Part shown: piece by piece, positions 56,714 through 64,000 of the stretch
Layout of the letters: every line of letters begins with the position of its first letter
Position numbering within the stretch: position 1 is the stretch's first letter
Assembly: GCF_021730395.1 (NCBI RefSeq)
Contig: NC_069368.1
Location: 66,655,501-66,719,500 of the forward strand
Reading direction: 5' to 3'
Length of the DNA: 64,000 bases
DNA from: Mercenaria mercenaria
Lineage: Eukaryota > Mollusca > Bivalvia > Venerida > Veneridae
The notes under the pieces: generated by a model
What the model was told of the DNA's origin: nothing
Databases searched by the model: none
The model's input: only the letters and a program-made list of their open reading frames with translations
Translations under genes and position numbers: made by a program

Positions 56714-57695
56714 TCACTCTGGCAATTTCATTTCAATCCAGTTTATGAAGTCGCGTACTTTCACTTCGTGCTTATTGCTGTTTACATAAAAGATACGCCC
56801 TGCTTGCTTCCAAGCGGCTTATGCTTCATCTGGAGCATTGAGCGTTAAACAAGACAAAATATGAAAGTTTAGACTAGTGAGATCCTCACTTAGAAAGATA
56901 CACGTGCCTTTCAACTTTTTTATAGGACATAATCTTATCCCGTAGAATGCGAGATTGAAATTTAACAATGATTTGCTGCTTGTTGTTCCGCCTTTTTCCT
57001 ACTCTGCGGGCAATGTCAATGTCACTGTCGTTCAGGTTTAATTTGAGATTTTATAGTTTCTCGATCAGTGCATTGCAGACTTACGTAGATTTTTCTTCAT
57101 TTTCTTTGGGTGTTACTGATATTACATCGATAATGATGCTATTTCTACGGGAGTATTGTTCTAATCGGTTGACCGACCTATCTGTTTTGTGGTTTACAGC
57201 GTCGAGATCTGATCTAAGCTTGTCATTGTTGTCCTTCTGGTCCCAATCTCCTTTTCTAGTGATTTTATGTTCTCCTTTAATATATCATTGTCAACCTCTT
57301 TATTGAACAACTTACCATCAAGGACTTCAATACGTTTTGAAACTGATTTCAACAGCTCATCTTTCACTTGATCAAATACATCTTTTATCATATCTCTTAA
57401 TGAACCGTCATCTCTCGTTATCACATTTGAAAGCTTTTCATTCATTTCTTTCAGCTGCTTTTTAATTTCTGACATTTCCTGACTGTTTGACTTTTCTTGA
57501 AAGATGTTTTGTTATGATCTTACTTTGTTTCTTTACCAGCTGATTCATTTTGCTATTTGATTTGTGCCATATTTGAGATTATGTTTTTTCGTTTGTCTAT
57601 TTTTTTTTTCTTATATCTAGCTCAATTACACCTGAGCCTTCACTTCGTTTTCTTTTTTCTCTGCTTTTTTCATTACTGTCTGTGTTCTCATTCAT
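56714..57695 (-). pseudogene. LINE ORF1 relic (coiled coil plus nucleic-acid-binding part)
   Basis: On the minus strand from an ATG at 57695: MNENTDSNEKSREKRKRSEG, then the coiled-coil MSEIKKQLKEMNEKLSNVIT, RDDGSLRDMIKDVFDQVKDE and IEVLDGKLFNKEVDNDILKE. A frame change near 57235 leads to NDKLRSDLDAVNHKTDRSVN and RLEQYSRRNSIIID, the entry to the RRM-like domain of L1/CR1-type ORF1 proteins. IDIARRVGKRRNNKQQIIVK and FQSRILRDKIMSYKKVERH follow. The end AAWKQAGRIFYVN, VRDFINWIEMKLPE precedes a stop at about 56714. Several stops and frame changes are present. No RT is found adjacent, so this is an ORF1-only remnant. Plus-strand open frames here are antisense shadows. Confidence 0.78.
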
Positions 57696-57729
57696 ATTGA
57701 TACATTCATTTTTTGTGCACTATACTTCA

Positions 57730-58640
57730 GATTAAATTGACGAGGACTGGTGACACAATAGATCAGGTTCAAAAACCGTGCAAATCAACGAATATGGCGC
57801 ATTCCGTGACAATATAATAGGGCGTTTATATTATACAGAACTCAAAATTTACCAACCTTAGACACACAATAATCCAATATTCACATGTCCAATTAATTTT
57901 AATTTACTATAAGTCCAAAAAATTCAAATATAAAAAAAGTCTGTATTATAGAGTCTTTATAACAGCGGTTAATTTACTTTATACAGGAGACAAAAAACAC
58001 GACATTTTCAATTCACTGGTTCCCCTCATCTCTCTTCTAAAATTTAGCTAATATTTATTAAAATGGTTAACGACTTTGATTCTTTTCAAGAGTAAGCTAA
58101 ACATCTTTTCTTGGAGCATTATCACACCACATTATCAAACGCCATTTCTTTTAATTTCGGTACGGGTGAATCACTGAAAGCATACCACACAGACACTGGT
58201 AGAGTGGACACCTAATGTGACACTATCTTGACACAATTCTTAATTCTATGTCACAAGCAAAAGATTTTTTTTCCGATGGTAATCTTTGTCTATTTATTTA
58301 TTCTTCCAGGTAGTTTTGCATTTTCTTTTAACCAGCTTCATTTAAATTGAAAGCCTAGTATAATGCCTGGCAGCCATTATACAGGTAACAAAAATATTGC
58401 AGTAAATCTATTATATCCTGTGTATTAAGTATTATTTAGTCCTACAATCTTTCTTTAATAGATAGTTTTGATGTAAAAAGAATACAAAATCATAACATAA
58501 CAACGGTAGAAATGTAAGAAGAGTTAATATTTGACACTGTGTGAAATATCAAGCATATAGACCTGTAACATTTTATTTGTTCATGTATCGGGAAATATGT
58601 ATGGCTACATTACTATGAACAGTTTCATTAAAATTTGCCT
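57730..58640. other. Non-coding stretch
   Basis: Nothing supported. Confidence 0.45.
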
Positions 58641-60010
58641 GTCGATATAATGTTCATGAACAGTTTATGTGCATTCATGAAGTATTCATGAATTGCTCAT
58701 CATCTCTTCATAAAGTGTGTTCATGAACAATTCTTCATGAAAAGTTCATGAACAAATGTTAGGTGATTGCTGAACAAAACATCTTTAGCAAATTTAATTC
58801 GCGAACAGTTCCTGAACTTTCCTGAACATTGAAATATTCATTCATTATACATAATACTTACTTTACATTACTTTACAATGATGAATAGGTTCATGAACTG
58901 TTCATGAACTTTCATGAACATTAAATTCATAACGTCAAATTATCAGTTTCCATTATTTTGTTGCATGCTGGGGATATTTTTTTGCACATTTGAATAGAGA
59001 AGTCTGTGTAGTAAATAAGAAGGAACTATTTATCACATTACAGCAAAGAATGATTTAAAAGGAACATGAATGTTAAATAAGTAATTATGGTGTTGTCGTT
59101 ATCGTTCATTTAAAAAAAATATAGACTCCTTGTTAAATGTCCCAAGTTTTAACGACCCGGAAGAAAGGTTAGTATTTGAATTTCAATCTTTTGATTAAAG
59201 TTTGTATTTTGTGCAACAATTATTTACTTCTTATTATGGCCCAAACCCCACTCTGAGTTTACTGTTTTACTCATATCATTATGTTAAAGGTGTTCATGAT
59301 TTGCTCATATTCTTTTCATAAAGTTTGATAGCAAACTTAATTCATGACAGTTCATGAACATTGAAATATTCATTTATTATACAATATGATACTTAGGTTT
59401 ATTACCCTTTACAATAATGAATAAGTTCGTGAACTCTTCATGAACTTTCATGAACATTAAATTCATAATGTTATATGATCAGTTTTCATTATTTGTTGCA
59501 TGTTGTATTTTTTTTTTCATATGTGATGCAGCAATTCTGAGAAGTTTTTGCGGCAAATAAAAGAAGGAATTTTTATCCTACTATAGCAAAGAATAGTTTA
59601 AAAGGAACATGAGTGCACTGAATAATGTAACATTATAGCATAATATAATGTAAAATGTCATTGTCACAGTGACTGAGACTATAAAAATAGTCTCTGTCCA
59701 CTATCGGAACAACACTTTACCTTATAGTTGTCAAATGCAAAGGATGTTGTTTGTTTGTGGCCCCTGCCAAGATCTGAGGTTGATGAAATTTTTTATGAAC
59801 TTTTCACTGAAAAGCTCATGAACTGTTCATGAACAGATTAAGACATTTGTTCATGAACAGTTCATGAACAAATTCTGGATTAGTTCAAGAACAAAGTCGC
59901 GAAATGTGAACATGATCTGTTCATTAACATAAAAGAGTCTCATTTTCAGTTCATGAAAAACTGATGGCTTCATTCATGTAATAATTCATGAACAGTTCAT
60001 GAAAAGCTTA
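58640..60010. repeat. Region dense in TTCATGAA/GTTCATGAAC palindromes, partly duplicated
   Basis: At least nine exact gttcatgaac decamers (itself a palindrome) and many near copies occur. The block about 58800-59070 (gaacattgaaatattcatt, gaactttcatgaacattaaa, ttaaaaggaacatgaatg) is repeated in diverged form at about 59350-59615. A third dense cluster is at 59790-60010. No coding potential. Confidence 0.8.
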
Positions 60011-60014
60011 GGAA

Positions 60015-62660
60015 ATTTTCAACAGTGTACGTTAGGGAACTTTTTCTATAAATGGAAATGTTATCAAGTTTGACTTTCTTATAGAAACCGTTTGAGATCA
60101 TTGAACGAAGGGTCAATATTATCGAACCTGTCTACGAAGAAATCAAGCACTCAACCTTCTCCTTGTTTTTCGGCTTAATTTCATTTGGATACTAGGAAGC
60201 TTTGAAATTTACATGGTTTACTAAAACTACATCGTAAACAATATCTGTTTAAAATATATATAACTACCTTATTGGTGTCGGGACTATTAAAGGTACCCTA
60301 TGTTTGTTTGCATAATCGAATATCCAAAAATGATTTTCGCGAGCATTCTTCAAATAGCACAAAACATACAATTGATAACCTTCTTTACTAGAAATAAATA
60401 TATTTTTTTCATTTATTTAGTTATATATAATTTAGTTGGGGATAATCCACTAATTTGGCTTCTTTTCCATTCACTAATAACAGTTAAGTCACGTGGTTAT
60501 GTTTATACTATAAAAAACAGAACCAACTAAAGTGGACCAATTTTCCCTGAAACATAGAATCATATTGAAATGCTAAATTTTCTTCTCGCTATGTCATTGT
60601 ACATAAGAACTGATAAATGGAACTTTGAAAGAATATTTTGCAGTACAAATGTTATTGACATAGATACACTTTCAAAAAAATACCATTCATAGCTTTAGAC
60701 TGGAAACGGTTACTTCTCCCTGTATAATGTTATTTGGAATTGTATAATTATACTAGATGGAAAATGAACTAACTCCCTTCACCATAACTTCTATTAGTTA
60801 TCATATAGCTACAAACTAATAAAGGAGATAGATACTGTGGAAGATCCAGCTAGTGAGTAGTGAGTTTCGTTTTAAGTTTGGAGATCTTGGACAGGTAATA
60901 TTGTCTACATTCAAAAATTAAATTCTAAATGCGAATGGGTCTGAACTTCCCCATTAGAAATGTGACCCACGGATAAGCCTACAGTTTGCAGTTCATGAAC
61001 TGGTCTGCAGTTAGTGTTTTAAACTGAAGATTTGTGAATCATAAAGTTAATCATGAAAATCAACCGCTTGGTAAGGCTTTCACTGTGCGGTTTTATGCAC
61101 ACTGTATTCTTATTTCTATTTCAATATGGAAAAGTGTTTGCTCTTCTAACTTTCAAACTGCGCTGGTTTGTAAATTGTAATTCGCATTACGAACTACTTA
61201 CAAATTTGCAGTTCATAATTTGATTTCTGCAAGACCTACCAACTGTGAACTGCATTCCAGTCTGCAGTCGAGGCAATTGAAACGTGAAAGTGCTGACCGG
61301 ACTGCACTTTGAAATTAAAAAATAAATCAGTCTGATGTTACTATGTGGAAAATTAACCAGATGATTTTGTCTAAGTTTTTCTTTCATGGTGAAGAAACCA
61401 GAAACCAACTTGGAGGGGTGGGGTTGGGGGTGGGGTGGTCTAGAACTGAACTGACGGTTACACTAGTATTTATCAGCCCAAAGTTCAGATATGTTTAGCT
61501 ACCTAAACCATGATTATCAAGGGAAACTGCTGCCAATCTGTGTTGTTCTTCTAACCATGGCTAAAATTGTTTTTACGTCTTTGGATGATTTGTTAAGGAT
61601 TTACATCTCCTACCGAGTTGATGATCTAATGTTTCTAGTAGTAGTTTTAAGCCATCCCCTTCCAACTGGCACCCTGACAACCAAATATTTAAATTTACCT
61701 GACGAAACGGCTGTCAACAAGTAACATATGACCAGACACTGACAGTATTCGCAGTCATCAGTGTTCTATAGAAACACATATTGTTGTACAATATTCATAT
61801 TTTTCAGACATTTATTTTGTTTCAATATAGACGCACGGGTCAGTTACAAAAAATAACATTAATGTTCCAAATAATTTGTACAAGTAAAATAAACTATACA
61901 TTTATAATCTAAATACATTCCTTTTCTTACAGGCAACTGATTTGCGATATTTTCAATTCCATTTTTCAACATGTCCAAAAATCATAAATGATTTAGAAAT
62001 AAATATGATTGTATTCAGACTTTGTTTGGAACAAGATTGGCATAAGATATAGGTCACACTATTGTTAAACCTTTGCTATGGATGAGCGATATTTTTGTCT
62101 TTAATACCCCCTGTATTAAAGTTACTTTTGATTTTATGATAAAGTAGTGGTCCAAATATAAAATGTGCATGCTTTTATGGTTAGAAAACCTCTATATTCA
62201 ATTTTGCATAAACTTTTAAAGAGTTAGAGCCTTAAAGGAAAATAATAAAAAGGAATGGCTCGTCCAATGTGGTTTTTTCAGCTGGGTACAAAATTCAACG
62301 AAATAAGAATTCAGCTTAGGACGTCAGAGACGATATTGTGACGTCAGATCGGAAAAAAACCTCATATCAAGTTTTGTTACAAATTTTGCCTTAAAATACA
62401 GGTTATAAAAAATCGGCTCGATAAAAAACGTTTAAGTTCGGTTCGCTGTTTTGTGCAATGTGTGTACAGCTAGTAGACACATGAATACTTAGGGGTCACC
62501 GGCTTATATTTGTCAATATTTGATGATATTTTACCCCTACCCCATTAAGAAATGACACACTTAATTGTTGTTTATTTAACAAAATATTTTAAAAAGTATG
62601 CGAAGCTGCATGTATATACGGTATATTGGGAGTGAATTGATGAAATGAATCGACATGAAA
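60015..62660. other. Long non-coding stretch
   Basis: I see no gene. A gttcatgaac decamer recurs at about 60990 within 'ttgcagttcatgaactggtctgcag'. G-rich tract ggggtggggttgggggtggg at 61414-61433. Confidence 0.45.
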
Positions 62661-62664
62661 TATT

Positions 62665-62995
62665 AAGAGACGTGTGGTGAGATTTGCTAGGAAAGTGTAA
62701 AAGAAAATATCGATTTTCTTTAAAATCAAATGTTATAAATTGAAACATTCAGGTGATTACGGACATGTTCCGAAAAGAAGACTTGCAGATATGAAATATC
62801 TTAATGAGATATTTGATAAAGGGTGTAAAGGGTGTAAATCATGTAAACGACATTTCCTTGATATAACTTATGATTATTTAAATTTAAGTGTTCAGATTGT
62901 GAACACGAAACTACATTTTCGAAATCCAGTGCATCCGGAGAAACAGATGTGGCTAAATCTCCGTACTCAGCTGCATCTGGTGAGGGTTTTATAAC
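62665..62995 (+). pseudogene. MULE-like transposase N-terminal fragment
   Basis: The frame reads HSGDYGHVPKRRLADMKYLN, EIFDKGCKGCKSCKRHFLDI. It then changes frame to FKCSDCEHETTFSKSSASGE. The order PKRRLADMKYLN..FDKGCK.C...LDIT and KC.DC.H.T is that of the zinc-binding N-terminal part of Mutator-like transposase proteins widespread in bivalves. At least one frame change near 62870 and the loss of the rest mark it as a relic; the DDE domain is not seen in the window. Confidence 0.5.
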
Positions 62996-62999
62996 ATAT

Positions 63000-63790
63000 T
63001 TTCTAGTATTTATTACCAAGAGTTTGTAACTGCACTTGATCAAAAGGTTCCCGCTAATAAATTGATTATTGGCATCGGACCTGAAGTTGTGCTTTATTGT
63101 TATAAAAAGACACTGTCTCAAGAATAGATTCTCTGCGTCTGGCTACCTGCAATGATTTATCGTCATCTGAAGATCTATCCTTAAAGAATAAAGTATATTA
63201 GCTGGACTAGCAATACTGCCTTACTATGACATCACTGTCTTTGTCTCTTCGTCTTTCTCGTGCGGAAGGTCGGGACTCGCTGGTCGTTTACCAGGGATGT
63301 GAAAAAATGATGCCAGTTGCTCAATATTATGCATATAGAACAGACTCTTCTCTGAACTCGTAATCACGCATGAATAAGATGTGGAGATTGATGTCTAATT
63401 TGGTAGAATTTATTTCATGATTCACAATAAATTAATCCGTGTAAAAATATTGATTTCATATAAGATATAGGATCTGGTATACTATTTTCGTGCTGATCAT
63501 ACATCGGAAATGGAGCAACAGTCCGACATGCGTCGATAGATATTTCTGGTAAAATCAGGCAAACCCTCATACACATGTATCATAAAATGACATATGAACG
63601 AAATTTCGAAATATTTAAAACATTTTTAAGTACCATTTTTCATGAAATTAAATCGTCAATTGACCGCATACTAGCTCTTTTTACAAAGCTTAGTTAGCAT
63701 TTTGCGTTAGACTAAGAAGGGTAGTAACAAAAATGACATCTAGTCTTCAAGCTTTGAATCTGCATTTTGAAACCATCAATAGGAATAACC
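63000..63790. other. Non-coding stretch
   Basis: Nothing supported. Confidence 0.45.
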
Positions 63791-63794
63791 AACA

Positions 63795-64000
63795 CTGCGA
63801 AAAAATAATATACGGGAGTGTACGGGGTCCTATATATTACCCGTATACGGGAAGAAATACGGGAAAACTAAAATACGGGCTTGTACGGGGCTTGTATATT
63901 TAAAAGTCCGTATACTAATAAAATACGGATTTCCGTATACTATGAAATACGGAATTCTTAGTATACGTTACCCCGTATATTATTGAAATACGGGAAATTC
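63795..64000. repeat. Cluster of 'aatacggg' / 'cccgtat' motifs, cut by window end
   Basis: The hexamer-to-octamer core atacgg(g) and its reverse complement ccgtat occur more than fifteen times in 200 bp in both orientations (tacccgtatacgggaag, aatacggatttccgtatac, aatacggaattc). Several adjacent pairs form local palindromes. The element continues past the window. Confidence 0.75.

Noticed and set aside
56968-57306. 112-codon plus-strand open frame
   Set aside because: Antisense to the LINE ORF1 relic, whose minus-strand reading is recognisable.

Overview
The window is AT-rich, intron-and-repeat DNA from an animal genome, most likely a bivalve mollusc and plausibly a venerid-type clam. Three things support this. 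Several tRNA-derived SINEs carry the 'gcgacgttaaaccc' 3' tail that I know from bivalves. Many tandem-array elements contain phrases such as 'gggcataattctg' and 'tgaccttgacctttgacc'. The relic set (Penelope, mariner, CR1/L2-like LINEs, MULE, a Polinton-type fossil) is typical of mollusc genomes. There is no bacterial gene structure, operon, CRISPR array or rRNA. The organism assignment is inference from repeat families.

Layout. 1-4.6 kb: a three-unit array ending in a hairpin, then a nearly intact mariner transposon (3209-4551) with one internal stop. 4.6-14 kb: no convincing gene; decayed tandem repeats, one SINE, G-run/palindrome repeats and two large arrays (11.5-13.6 kb). 14-18 kb: a candidate terminal exon with an ITIM-like tyrosine motif (14193-14311, minus), a broken Penelope-like element (15.6-17.5 kb) and a 176-bp MITE. 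18.9-23.1 kb: a (TA)n tract, a pogo/Tigger-like end, hairpin elements, a LINE 3' relic with a SINE nested inside it, a second SINE, a perfect 47-bp hairpin flanked by 7-bp direct repeats, and a foldback element built from repeated subunits. 23.4-31.7 kb: array after array, enclosing three phase-compatible minus-strand exons of one host-type gene (acidic linker, basic linker, Myb-like C-terminal domain), the best host gene in the window. 32.7-45 kb: SINEs with perfect target-site duplications, a MITE, a broken family-B polymerase fossil, a decayed SWIM zinc-finger coding stretch, a second copy of the 176-bp MITE, and candidate terminal exons at 42.6 and 44.9 kb. 45.3-49.5 kb: a SINE joined to a 5'-truncated LINE with two breaks, then one copy of a roughly 0.6-0.7 kb repeat whose inverted partner lies at 38.6 kb. 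50.5-51.5 kb: a 0.9-kb diverged palindrome. 54-64 kb: a candidate terminal exon, a 175-bp triplicate, a LINE ORF1 relic, a 1.4-kb region packed with TTCATGAA palindromes, a MULE-like relic, and a CGGGTAT-type motif cluster cut by the window end.

The genes do not form a pathway. The overall picture is an intronic/intergenic stretch repeatedly colonised by small non-autonomous elements. The most distinctive pattern is a group of array elements, all in the same orientation where orientation can be judged, with a 95-170 bp tandem core and a terminal hairpin. One of them ends within a few bases of the 5' splice site of a host exon.
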